A stretch of 6,355 bases of DNA from contig DDLU01000253.1 in assembly GCA_002340305.1 (NCBI GenBank), positions 1 through 6,355 on the forward strand, in the 5' to 3' direction. Below are positions 1 to 6,355 of the stretch, piece after piece. The notes under the pieces were generated by a model. It ran no database searches. It saw nothing but the letters and a program-made list of their open reading frames with translations, and was not told the origin of the DNA. The position numbers and the translations under genes are program-made. The stretch's first letter is position 1; each line of letters opens with the position of its first letter. This DNA is from Desulfovibrio sp. UBA2564 (lineage in GTDB: Bacteria > Desulfobacterota > Desulfovibrionia > Desulfovibrionales > Desulfovibrionaceae).

Positions 1-45
1 CTCGGAGAGCCGCCGGAGGCATACAAGTGGCAAAAGATACAATAG
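1..45 (+). CDS. Possible 3' end of an upstream gene (partial)
   Basis: Frame 1 is open from the left edge to a TAG at 43-45 and reads LGEPPEAYKWQKIQ. If real, this gene would overlap the RCK gene start by 19 bases. A KtrB/TrkH-type membrane subunit often precedes a KtrA-like gene, and the aromatic, lysine-rich ending faintly recalls the YKYPEE-type tails I associate with KtrB proteins. That resemblance is weak. Only 14 codons are visible, and the other two frames are also open at the left edge, so the call rests mainly on context. Confidence 0.25.
   Translation, partial: LGEPPEAYKWQKIQ
15..19 (+). promoter_or_regulatory. Ribosome binding site deciding the GTG start of the RCK gene
   Basis: GGAGG lies seven bases before the GTG at 27. 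The reading frame stays open to the left edge, so this strong Shine-Dalgarno match is what fixes the start. The protein then begins four residues before the first Rossmann strand, as expected for the family. Confidence 0.75.
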
Positions 46-689
46 AAGTAGGCGTTATCGGCCTTGGTAAATTCGGCTTGGAACTGGCTTTGAACCTGCG
101 CAAGCTGGGCCACAATGTTGTGGGCGTTGATACCAGTGAAGAGCGGGTAAAGACTGCCAAACCTTACATTGCGCAAGTCTTTCAGGCTGATGGAACCGAT
201 CCCCAGACTCTGGAACAGCTGAGCTTTCAGGACTTCGACTATGTGGTAGTTTCCACTGGCGATTCACTGGAGGCAAGTGTGTTGGTGGTTCTCAATCTGC
301 AGGAAATCGGGGTCAATAAAATCTGGGTTAAGGCGATCAGTGCCGCGCATAAAAAAGTACTCAGCAAAATGGGCGTGGATTACGTTGTCTTCCCGGAACA
401 TTTCGCAGCCAAGCAACTGGCCCATAAATTATCCACTCCGGGCATGGTTGAATACCTCTCCATGGGCACCGACATCCTGATCAAAGAACGGCAGGCTGCT
501 GACTGGGCCGGGAAAACACTTATCGATTTGAACCTGACCAATAATTATCAGGTACAGGTCATCGCCATTCGCAAAAATGAATCAGAAGAACTGAATTTTG
601 TACCCAAAGCAAATGAACCGCTGGGCGAAAATGATGTGTTAATTATGATCGGAACGCGTGAAAACCTGCTGAGACTGCCGGACAACTAA
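27..689 (+). CDS. ktrA: KtrA/TrkA-family potassium uptake regulatory (RCK) protein
   Basis: Cytoplasmic regulatory subunit of a Ktr/Trk potassium uptake channel. In this family, subunits form a ring that binds nucleotide (NAD(H), ATP/ADP) and gates a membrane partner of KtrB/TrkH type. The 220-residue length matches single-RCK KtrA rather than the roughly 460-residue, two-RCK TrkA of enterics. Residues 8-35 form the Rossmann nucleotide site, with GLGKFG at 12-17 and the acidic D35 ending the second strand. STGDS at 76-80, then KAIS and the FPE motif preceding the TrkA_C region, are typical of RCK_N. Residues from about 140 to 218 form the RCK_C (TrkA_C) ligand domain, ending in the family-like VLIMIGTRENL. 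The start is GTG with GGAGG seven bases upstream. The stop overlaps the stop of the convergent TPR gene. No channel subunit is visible here; it may lie to the left. Family assignment is firm. The ktrA symbol reflects length and architecture only. Confidence 0.93.
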   Translation: MAKDTIEVGVIGLGKFGLELALNLRKLGHNVVGVDTSEERVKTAKPYIAQVFQADGTDPQTLEQLSFQDFDYVVVSTGDSLEASVLVVLNLQEIGVNKIWVKAISAAHKKVLSKMGVDYVVFPEHFAAKQLAHKLSTPGMVEYLSMGTDILIKERQAADWAGKTLIDLNLTNNYQVQVIAIRKNESEELNFVPKANEPLGENDVLIMIGTRENLLRLPDN

Positions 690-1666
690 AAATCAGCATC
701 GACATTATAGAGATCTTTTTCGATTTCCTTAAGCTGTATGTCTTCCGCTTCAAGAGCGATCATGCGGTCCCGGATTTCGTGGGTCTTTTCAATAGCATCA
801 TCAAGCTCTACGCCAGCGGCGACCTGCATCTTCCGTAACAGATTCAAGATGTCGCTGCGCAAGGTGCTGCCTTTATCTACTCCGCCCATTTCGCGCAGCA
901 TGGTTTCGTCTTCTCCGGTCTTTTTGATCAGATACCGGCAGAATTTCTGAGCTTCTTTGATACCCCGGTTCTTTTCCAGACACATTGTCAGGTAGCGGAT
1001 ACAATTTTCCCAGTCTCCAGCTTCAAAGTGGGTCCGGGCAATGTTGAAGAAAAGATTTTCATCGGTACTATCGAGATCAACCCCGCGATTATAGTATTGC
1101 AGGGCTTCGCGATACATGCCGCTCTTGCGCATGGATATGCCGAAATCGTTGAACATATGTTTATGTTCAGTCTGAAAAGCGGACTTTAGCTGTAGTACCT
1201 TAGCGAAGACTTCCTGCGCCCGTTCCACATCGCCTTTCTCAAGATAGGTCAACCCCAGCCCGAAGGTTGCGCGAACGTTTTCCTCATCCACTTCCAGTGC
1301 TTCGGTATATTCTGCCTCAGCACTGTAGAGCTCGCCCTGACCGCGATGATCCTCACCTCTTTTGAGTCGGGCCTCCTGCTGGTCCATTGCTGGACGTACA
1401 TGCTGTTGGTAGTAATCAAGTTCAAGGGTATAATGGGCGGCAAATTCACCACTGCTGACAACCTCTGGATCTCCGGTAGGAATCCTGTTCCCGTTCAACA
1501 GCCGCAACTCAAAGCTTTCATTGTCCAATTTGTTGGCCAGCCAATATTTTTTGCCTTTTTTGTGTGCTTCGGAACGCAAGGAAACCACCGTTTCAAAATC
1601 GGTTTCCTTTTCAGTAATCCGGTTGTCAGGAGGAGTGTAGTTAAATAATGATGATCCAGCACTCAT
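686..1666 (-). CDS. TPR-repeat protein of unknown function
   Basis: A 326-residue soluble protein with no signal peptide or membrane segment. About four tetratricopeptide repeats can be seen: residues 99-130, 131-162 (FGLGLTYLEKGDVERAQEVF), 169-202 (FGISMRKSGMYREALQYY) and 203-236 (FFNIARTHFEAGDWENCIRY). Each shows the usual small/aromatic pattern and an acidic or polar end such as EVDEEN or DLDSTDE. TPR arrays bind peptides or other proteins. Residues 1-95 are not TPR and I do not recognise them. Residues 285-320 are charged and helical (IEKTHEIRDRMIALEAEDIQ) and could form a coiled coil. The ATG start has GGAGG seven bases upstream. The gene is transcribed toward the RCK gene and away from the cyclase, so it is probably monocistronic or last in its unit. 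No catalytic motif is visible. I would call it a scaffold or adaptor by inference only. Confidence 0.9.
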   Translation of the reverse strand: MSAGSSLFNYTPPDNRITEKETDFETVVSLRSEAHKKGKKYWLANKLDNESFELRLLNGNRIPTGDPEVVSSGEFAAHYTLELDYYQQHVRPAMDQQEARLKRGEDHRGQGELYSAEAEYTEALEVDEENVRATFGLGLTYLEKGDVERAQEVFAKVLQLKSAFQTEHKHMFNDFGISMRKSGMYREALQYYNRGVDLDSTDENLFFNIARTHFEAGDWENCIRYLTMCLEKNRGIKEAQKFCRYLIKKTGEDETMLREMGGVDKGSTLRSDILNLLRKMQVAAGVELDDAIEKTHEIRDRMIALEAEDIQLKEIEKDLYNVDADF

Positions 1667-1839
1667 GCTTAAACCTCCGGCGATCCCAAAACAGGACCGG
1701 GCTGTGAAATAATTACAGACCCCTCATCAATAACTTAATCGGCATTTTTGCAATTTTCATATAGAGTTCCCGCTGCTGACCAAGAATACCGTTTTATGTA
1801 GCTGGAACTTCGAACAAAAATTCGCTAGGCTTCTGCGCG
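1667..1839. promoter_or_regulatory. Divergent intergenic region, presumed promoters for both sides
   Basis: 173 bases separate the starts of the TPR gene (-) and the cyclase gene (+), so both promoters should lie here. The middle part, about 1700-1765, is A/T-rich. I see no -35/-10 pair good enough to commit to on either strand. Small symmetric elements are present: TTGCAA at 1748-1753, and a weak hairpin CGAA (1811-1814) / TTCG (1821-1824) with a CAAAAA loop just ahead of the cyclase start. A -24/-12 (sigma-54) pattern was looked for and not found. Confidence 0.35.
1674..1678 (-). promoter_or_regulatory. Ribosome binding site of the TPR gene
   Basis: Read on the minus strand this is GGAGG, seven bases before the ATG at 1666-1664. 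It fixes the TPR start and has the same motif and spacing as the site before the RCK gene. Confidence 0.75.
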
Positions 1840-2643
1840 ATGACAAAATACCATCCAATACTCATATTATTCACCACCATTTTTATATTGCACTTTTTCG
1901 GGGTAAAAAGCTACGCCCGTAAAAAAACAGGGACTCCGGTAATCGCGTGCAAATTACTTAATCAGTTCCCGCACGATGATTCCGCTTTTACGCAGGGTTT
2001 CTTCTATCACAACGGTTACTTATACGAAAGCACCGGCAGGCATGGCCGGTCATCTCTACGTAAGGTTGAACCGGAAAGCAGCATTGTGCGTACCGTGGTC
2101 AAAAATGATAAAAAAATTTTCAGTGAAGGTATCTGCTACTGGAACAAGAAGATTTACCAGCTGACTTGGCGATCCGGTAAATGTTTCATCTATGACTCCG
2201 CTTCCCTTGCCCGTAAAGGATTCTTCAAATACAAAGGGCAGGGATGGGGCCTGACCACCGATGGGCTGTTTATCTACCAAAGCAACGGCTCTTCGGTGAT
2301 TACCTTCCGGGACCCGTATGACTTTGCACGCATCAAAAGACTGCGCGTCACTGACGGACTTGCAAACATCCATAGACTGAATGAACTTGAATATATAAAC
2401 GGCCTGATTTTCAGCAACATCTGGAAAAAAGACCGCATTGCAGCCATTGATCCCAAAAACGGTAAGGTCAAATTCTGGCTGGACATATCCTCACTACGCC
2501 CGTTGGCAGGCGATAAAGCAGAAGCCGCAAACGGTATTGCATGGGATGCTGCCGGGAAAAGGCTCTTCGTGACTGGAAAATTCTGGAATAAGGTTTTTGA
2601 AATTGAACTACCCACACTTGAAAATCAGCCCGCTACAAACTGA
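1840..2643 (+). CDS. Glutaminyl-peptide cyclotransferase-like protein (plant/bacterial type), exported
   Basis: 267 residues matching the Glu_cyclase_2 family (papaya-type and Xanthomonas-type QC, five-bladed beta-propeller). The family converts N-terminal glutamine of peptides into pyroglutamate and releases ammonia. Residues 1-26 look like a Sec signal peptide: Lys near the start, a hydrophobic stretch over 7-22, and a cleavage site after SYA (24-26). The mature protein would then be periplasmic. Family motifs in order are HDDSAFTQG (45-53), ESTG (63-66), SEG (95-97), LTWR (108-111), GWGLTTDG (135-142), LNELE (180-184), NGIAWD (231-236) and VTGKFW (244-249). Two positions look unusual: Q134, where I expect Glu in the usual GEGWGL, and N149, where I expect Asp in SDGS. 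Both should be checked before activity is assumed. ATG 1840 is the first start after an in-frame TGA at 1777-1779. Its Shine-Dalgarno is weak (AGG at 1827-1829). The next gene starts four bases after the stop. Confidence 0.9.
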   Translation: MTKYHPILILFTTIFILHFFGVKSYARKKTGTPVIACKLLNQFPHDDSAFTQGFFYHNGYLYESTGRHGRSSLRKVEPESSIVRTVVKNDKKIFSEGICYWNKKIYQLTWRSGKCFIYDSASLARKGFFKYKGQGWGLTTDGLFIYQSNGSSVITFRDPYDFARIKRLRVTDGLANIHRLNELEYINGLIFSNIWKKDRIAAIDPKNGKVKFWLDISSLRPLAGDKAEAANGIAWDAAGKRLFVTGKFWNKVFEIELPTLENQPATN

Positions 2644-2647
2644 TCAG

Positions 2648-5600
2648 ATGACAATTTCACTGGGCATTTGCGCCGGGGCAACTTCTGTCAGCATGGTCCT
2701 GACAGGGAATGCCGACGGCAAAATTAAAATCCTCAAATCAATTTCACTGAATCACGAAGGCGACCCCGCACACACTGTGCTCAATGGGTTGCAGGAACTG
2801 AGCTTACCGCAGGGAATTCCTGCTGCTGTTACCGGACGCAAGTTCCGCCACCTGCTGGACCTGCCGGCCATTTCCGAGCCGCAGGCCCTTGAAACCGCAC
2901 TCAGCTATAAAAATTTCGTTAAAGACGGCTACCGCACTGTCCTCAGTGCAGGCGGGGAAACTTTCATGGCCTACCTGCTCGATGCGGATGGTAAAGTTGA
3001 AACCGTACATACCGGGAACAAGTGCGCATCCGGTACTGGAGAATTTTTAGTCCAGCAGTTGGGCCGCATGGGTCTGACCTTGGATGATATGTCGGCTATG
3101 GAAATGAGCGAGCCGCATAAAGTATCCGGGCGTTGCTCTGTATTCTGTAAAAGTGACTGTACCCACGCCCTGAATAAGGGAGTGGAAAAAGAAGCAGTTG
3201 TTGCCGGACTGGCGCGTATGATGGCCGGGAAATGTATGGAACTGCTGCGTAAACTTCCAGCGGAAAAAGTCGTGCTGATCGGTAATTGCTCGCAGAACAA
3301 ATTCATGGTCAATGAACTGCACAAGGAAATCCCTGACCTGCTTCTACCCGGACACGGACAATCATTCGAAGCTCTTGGTGCAGCCATCTGGGCAGCAGAA
3401 AACGGCACCATGCTCCCAGATAATTGCAGTACCATAATCAGCAAAGGTGACACAGTGTTCACTTTTTTGCCGCCACTCAAAAACTTCACTGGATCCGTCA
3501 AATTCCATGAAGGCCGCAAAACAGAATTCATCCCCGGAAACAGATTGGCTCTGGGCATTGATGTGGGGTCAACAACAACCAAAGGAGTGCTTCTTGATCT
3601 GGAGCAGACCGAGATCGTAGCCTCCTGCTATCTGCGTACTGACGGTGATCCCATCGGTGCAGCGCGTCGCGTTTATGCTGAACTCGCAGCACAGGTTCCC
3701 ACCGGAACAACTGCCGAAGTTCTGGGCGTGACCGGATCGGGCCGCAACATTGCCGGACTGCATGCAGGAACAGACGGAATCATCAATGAGATTACTGCCC
3801 ATGCCACCGCAGCAGTACATTATGATCCCGATGTAGATACAATTTTCGAAATAGGTGGTCAGGATGCCAAGTACACATGGCTGAAAAATGCCGTACCCTG
3901 CGATTACGCCATGAACGAAGCGTGCAGTGCCGGGACCGGATCATTTCTCGAAGAAAGTGCCAAGGAAACTTTGGGTATCGAAGTGACCGACATTGCCGAT
4001 GTTGCTTTAGAAGGCCGGAATCCACCGAACTTCAACGACCAGTGCGCGGCCTTCATCGGCTCTGATCTCAAGCTCGCAGCGCAGGAAGGTGTACCGCTGG
4101 AAGATATGGTTGCCGGACTGGTCTACTCCATTTGCATCAACTACTCCAACCGGGTCAAAGGCAGCCGTACCGTTGGACAGAAGATCTTCATGCAGGGTGG
4201 AGTCTGCTACAACAAAGCAGTGCCCACAGCCATGGCTGCACTTACCGGACAGGAGATTATCGTTCCACCCCATCCGGGTTTAACCGGAGCCTTCGGTGTG
4301 GCCCTTGAAGCAGCAAAACGTGCCGGGCTGGGCAGCATTGCTAAAGGTAATTTCAATCCCGCAGAACTTGCGCAGCGCGAAGTTACCTACAAGCCACCTT
4401 TCACCTGCAACGGTGCCGGGCGGGACTGCGACCTTGGCTGCTCCATTGCCCGTATCGAGGTTAAAGGCAAAACATTTCCTTTCGGCGGCATCTGCAACCG
4501 CTTTGATAACTCCAAGATTGCCAAAGAAACCAAGCCGGCTGAAGACCTCGTGCTCTGGCGGGAGAAACGTGTTTTCCGCGATCTGGCAGAACCGGAAGCA
4601 GGACAGCGCGTCATCGGTATGAACCGCTCCCTGCTTATGAACACTTGGTTTCCGCTCTTTAATACTTTTTTCAAAGAGATGGGCTTCGGAGTTCGCTTAC
4701 CTGCTCAGGTCGATCCCGACTCCATTGAGCAAAAAGGAGCTCCCTTCTGTCATCCGGTGGAACTTGCCCACGGTGGACTGGGAGAATTACTCAAGCTTGA
4801 AACCGATCACATTTTTCTGCCCCATCTGCGCTCCATGCCGCTCAAGAGCGGAGACCGTTCCTGCACCTGCGTGCTGGTTCAGGGGGAGCCGTACTACCTG
4901 AAATCAGCTTTCCAGAAACTGGAAAAACGTTCCTTGCTGACTCCGGTCATTCATATGCAGGATGGTGACGAGCAATTCCGTAAAGCCCTGCTGCAAACTG
5001 CCGCCAGGTTGAAAGTCGGCGTAAAGCAGGCGTTGGACGCTCTTGAAGCTGCAATTGCCGCGCAGGAACAATTCTTTGCCGATCTGCGCAGCAAGGGTAA
5101 AGAGTTCATGGCTGGGCTTGCTGGTAACAACAAGCAGGCCATGGTCCTTTTCGGCAGGCCGTACAATGCTTTCAGTTCATGGGCCAACAAATCTATCCCC
5201 GCGAAATTCGCCACCCGTGGAGTGGAGATTATTCCCTGCGATATGCTACCGCGCAGTGAAATGTGCGGTGATGAGCTGAATATGTACTGGGCCACCGGAG
5301 AACAGATCATGGATTCCGCCAAGATGGTGGCTGAACATCCACAACTTTTCGGTACTTACATAACCAATTTTTCCTGCGGTCCTGATTCCTTCCTGCTCGG
5401 ACATTTCCGTAAAGTTATGGGCCGCAAACCTTCGCTAACCCTCGAGCTGGACAGCCATACCGCAGATGCCGGGATCGAAACCCGTATCGAGGCTTTCCTT
5501 GATATCGTGGGGGGTTTCACACGTTTGGAAGAACCGAAAAAAGCTGATTCCACCTTCTGCCCTGCGCTCTGCGAAGTTCGTGACGGAATCACCGGAATCA

Positions 5601-6355
5601 CTGATTCCGCCGGTAAATGGCACGCGGTCAACGATCCGAAGGTGACTCTGCTTATCCCCAGCCTTGGTGAGATCAGTACGGACTTCCTTGCTGCTTCCAT
5701 GCAACGGGACAACATCCGCTACAAAGTTCTTTCCCATGCCAGTGAAGCTGCGCTCAAAATGGGCCGCAACAATTCATCATGCAAGGAGTGCCTGCCTTTG
5801 CAACTCACAGCCGGGGCATTGCTGGAACATCTGGAGAACCGTGCAGATGATGAGCTGACGCTGTTCCTGATGCCTAAGGCCAAAGGGCCGTGCCGCTTCG
5901 GGCAGTATTCAGTATTCATGAATGATCTCATTGAACGGCTGAAAATCCCGAACCTTGCCATATTCGCTCCCAGCTCCACAGATGGGTACGGCGGTCTGAG
6001 CACTTCCGTAACGCTTGGCATGTGGCAGGGCATTGTTACCGGATCAATTCTTGAAGACATCCACGCCACCATATCCACTGCCGCAGAGGACAAAGAAGCG
6101 ACCTTGAAATTTTTCTGGCAAGTGCGCCAAGAACTGCTTGATGCCATGGGCAGCTGGAAGGAATTTTCTCAAGCTTTGCGCAAGGCGGCTAAGGACCTTT
6201 CCACCATCAAACTGGCTAAACCTGTTCAGGAATACCCGGTTATCTCGCTGCTGGGTGAAATTTATGTTCGTCACGATCCATTGGCTCGCCGCAGTCTGCC
6301 TGAAAGGCTGACCGAACAAGGTTTCGTTGTACGCGTTGCCCCGGTGCTGGAATGG
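2648..6355 (+). CDS. Giant acyl-CoA dehydratase activase-like fusion protein (BcrAD/BadFG x2, DUF2229, HgdB-like), 3' end outside window
   Basis: 1236 codons are open to the right edge with no stop. As I recall the family, full-length members are about 1400 residues, so the last 150-200 are probably missing. Module 1 (1-260) is an ASKHA activase fold with altered ATP motifs (GICAGATS at 6-13; GGET at 102-105) but cysteines C126 (NKCASGTG) and C163, plus C167 and C171. Module 2 (302-560) is a canonical activase: GIDVGSTTTK (303-312), GVTGSGR (360-366), EIGGQDAK (401-408), C426 in NEACSAGTG, C466 in NDQCAAF, and GGVCYN (517-522). A cysteine-rich linker (587-616) follows. DUF2229 begins near 655 and shows FCHPVELAHG (700-709), GRPYN (836-840) and NFSCGPDS (907-914). 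The HgdB-like module has C1045, C1048, GPCRFGQY (1080-1087) and GEIYVR (1203-1208). By family, the activase hydrolyses ATP to push low-potential electrons into an Fe-S partner that reduces or dehydrates a substrate, here within one chain and in the cytoplasm. The substrate is unknown. No good Shine-Dalgarno precedes ATG 2648, so coupling to the cyclase is likely. The start is kept because it retains the first beta-strand of module 1. Confidence 0.92.
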   Translation, partial: MTISLGICAGATSVSMVLTGNADGKIKILKSISLNHEGDPAHTVLNGLQELSLPQGIPAAVTGRKFRHLLDLPAISEPQALETALSYKNFVKDGYRTVLSAGGETFMAYLLDADGKVETVHTGNKCASGTGEFLVQQLGRMGLTLDDMSAMEMSEPHKVSGRCSVFCKSDCTHALNKGVEKEAVVAGLARMMAGKCMELLRKLPAEKVVLIGNCSQNKFMVNELHKEIPDLLLPGHGQSFEALGAAIWAAENGTMLPDNCSTIISKGDTVFTFLPPLKNFTGSVKFHEGRKTEFIPGNRLALGIDVGSTTTKGVLLDLEQTEIVASCYLRTDGDPIGAARRVYAELAAQVPTGTTAEVLGVTGSGRNIAGLHAGTDGIINEITAHATAAVHYDPDVDTIFEIGGQDAKYTWLKNAVPCDYAMNEACSAGTGSFLEESAKETLGIEVTDIADVALEGRNPPNFNDQCAAFIGSDLKLAAQEGVPLEDMVAGLVYSICINYSNRVKGSRTVGQKIFMQGGVCYNKAVPTAMAALTGQEIIVPPHPGLTGAFGVALEAAKRAGLGSIAKGNFNPAELAQREVTYKPPFTCNGAGRDCDLGCSIARIEVKGKTFPFGGICNRFDNSKIAKETKPAEDLVLWREKRVFRDLAEPEAGQRVIGMNRSLLMNTWFPLFNTFFKEMGFGVRLPAQVDPDSIEQKGAPFCHPVELAHGGLGELLKLETDHIFLPHLRSMPLKSGDRSCTCVLVQGEPYYLKSAFQKLEKRSLLTPVIHMQDGDEQFRKALLQTAARLKVGVKQALDALEAAIAAQEQFFADLRSKGKEFMAGLAGNNKQAMVLFGRPYNAFSSWANKSIPAKFATRGVEIIPCDMLPRSEMCGDELNMYWATGEQIMDSAKMVAEHPQLFGTYITNFSCGPDSFLLGHFRKVMGRKPSLTLELDSHTADAGIETRIEAFLDIVGGFTRLEEPKKADSTFCPALCEVRDGITGITDSAGKWHAVNDPKVTLLIPSLGEISTDFLAASMQRDNIRYKVLSHASEAALKMGRNNSSCKECLPLQLTAGALLEHLENRADDELTLFLMPKAKGPCRFGQYSVFMNDLIERLKIPNLAIFAPSSTDGYGGLSTSVTLGMWQGIVTGSILEDIHATISTAAEDKEATLKFFWQVRQELLDAMGSWKEFSQALRKAAKDLSTIKLAKPVQEYPVISLLGEIYVRHDPLARRSLPERLTEQGFVVRVAPVLEW
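4406..4495 (+). other. Cysteine-rich linker within the giant protein, possible extra Fe-S site
   Basis: These bases encode residues 587-616 of the giant protein, between the second activase domain and the DUF2229 module. Cysteines sit at 587, 594, 598 and 616, a C-x6-C-x3-C-x17-C arrangement, followed by a GGIC-N-R-F turn. Four closely placed cysteines joining an electron donor module to an acceptor module would suit an additional [4Fe-4S] relay, or a zinc-stabilised hinge. The cysteines are seen directly; the metal is inference. Confidence 0.5.

Noticed and set aside
690..735. Possible terminator for the RCK gene (A-run, then GATCTTTTTCGATTT)
   Set aside because: The arms AAAAATC and GATCTTTTT pair poorly and there is no GC-rich stem. 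The stretch also encodes the C-terminus of the TPR protein.
1346..1648. 100-codon plus-strand frame with a hydrophobic stretch
   Set aside because: It is antisense to the TPR gene, which has a perfect ribosome binding site and recognisable repeats. The hydrophobicity comes from the complementary codons.
1741..1755. Sigma-54-like GG...GC pattern (GGCATTTTTGC)
   Set aside because: The GG to GC spacing is seven bases rather than the required ten.
2274..2615. 113-codon minus-strand frame
   Set aside because: It is antisense to the cyclase, whose motifs run through the whole stretch.
2640..2647. Palindrome CTGATCAG as an operator
   Set aside because: Eight bases at a gene junction is too short to call a regulator site, and no second copy was noticed near a promoter.
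3134..3160. Radical-SAM C-x3-C-x2/3-C motif
   Set aside because: It sits in the Fe-S helix of an ASKHA activase domain with matching flanking motifs. There is no TIM-barrel context.
2971..3582. 203-codon open frame on the minus strand
   Set aside because: It lies inside the giant gene opposite conserved activase motifs and has a low-complexity, Ser/Pro-rich composition typical of an antisense shadow. No ribosome binding site was identified for it.
5719..6147. 142-codon open frame on the minus strand
   Set aside because: It is antisense to the conserved HgdB-like motifs (SSCKECLP, GPCRFGQY) and resembles no family I know.

Overview
The window reads as an ordinary chromosomal segment of a Gram-negative anaerobe. 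The gene content (a single-RCK potassium-channel subunit, a glutaminyl cyclase with a Sec signal, and a giant CoA-dehydratase-activase-like protein), strong GGAGG ribosome binding sites and mid-range base composition suggest a sulfate reducer of the Desulfovibrio / Maridesulfovibrio type. That placement is inferred from gene style, not from a marker gene. No RNA gene, mobile element, CRISPR array or long repeat is visible.

Layout. Positions 1-45 may hold the tail of an upstream gene, open at the left edge. Positions 27-689 (+) encode a KtrA/TrkA-type RCK protein with a GTG start. Positions 686-1666 (-) encode a TPR protein that converges on the RCK gene, and their stop codons overlap in CTAA. 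A 173-bp divergent spacer (1667-1839) follows. Positions 1840-2643 (+) encode an exported glutaminyl-peptide cyclotransferase-like protein. Four bases after its stop, at 2648 (+), a very large gene begins and stays open to the right edge: 1236 codons with no stop.

The large gene is the centre of interest. One polypeptide carries two ASKHA-fold activase domains of the BcrAD/BadFG/HgdC type, a cysteine-rich linker, a DUF2229 (COG3580-like) module and a HgdB-like (COG3581-like) iron-sulfur module. The first activase domain has lost the acidic ATP-site residues but keeps the iron-sulfur cysteines. The second keeps both. This suggests an internal pseudo-heterodimer that holds one [4Fe-4S] cluster and is fused to its own electron-accepting partner. 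In well-studied systems (2-hydroxyglutaryl-CoA dehydratase, benzoyl-CoA reductase, double-cubane cluster proteins) the activator and the acceptor are separate proteins. The substrate of the fused giants is, to my knowledge, not established.

The cyclase and the giant protein are probably co-transcribed and possibly translationally coupled, although no functional link is obvious. The RCK protein presumably gates a K+ channel whose membrane subunit would lie just left of the window.
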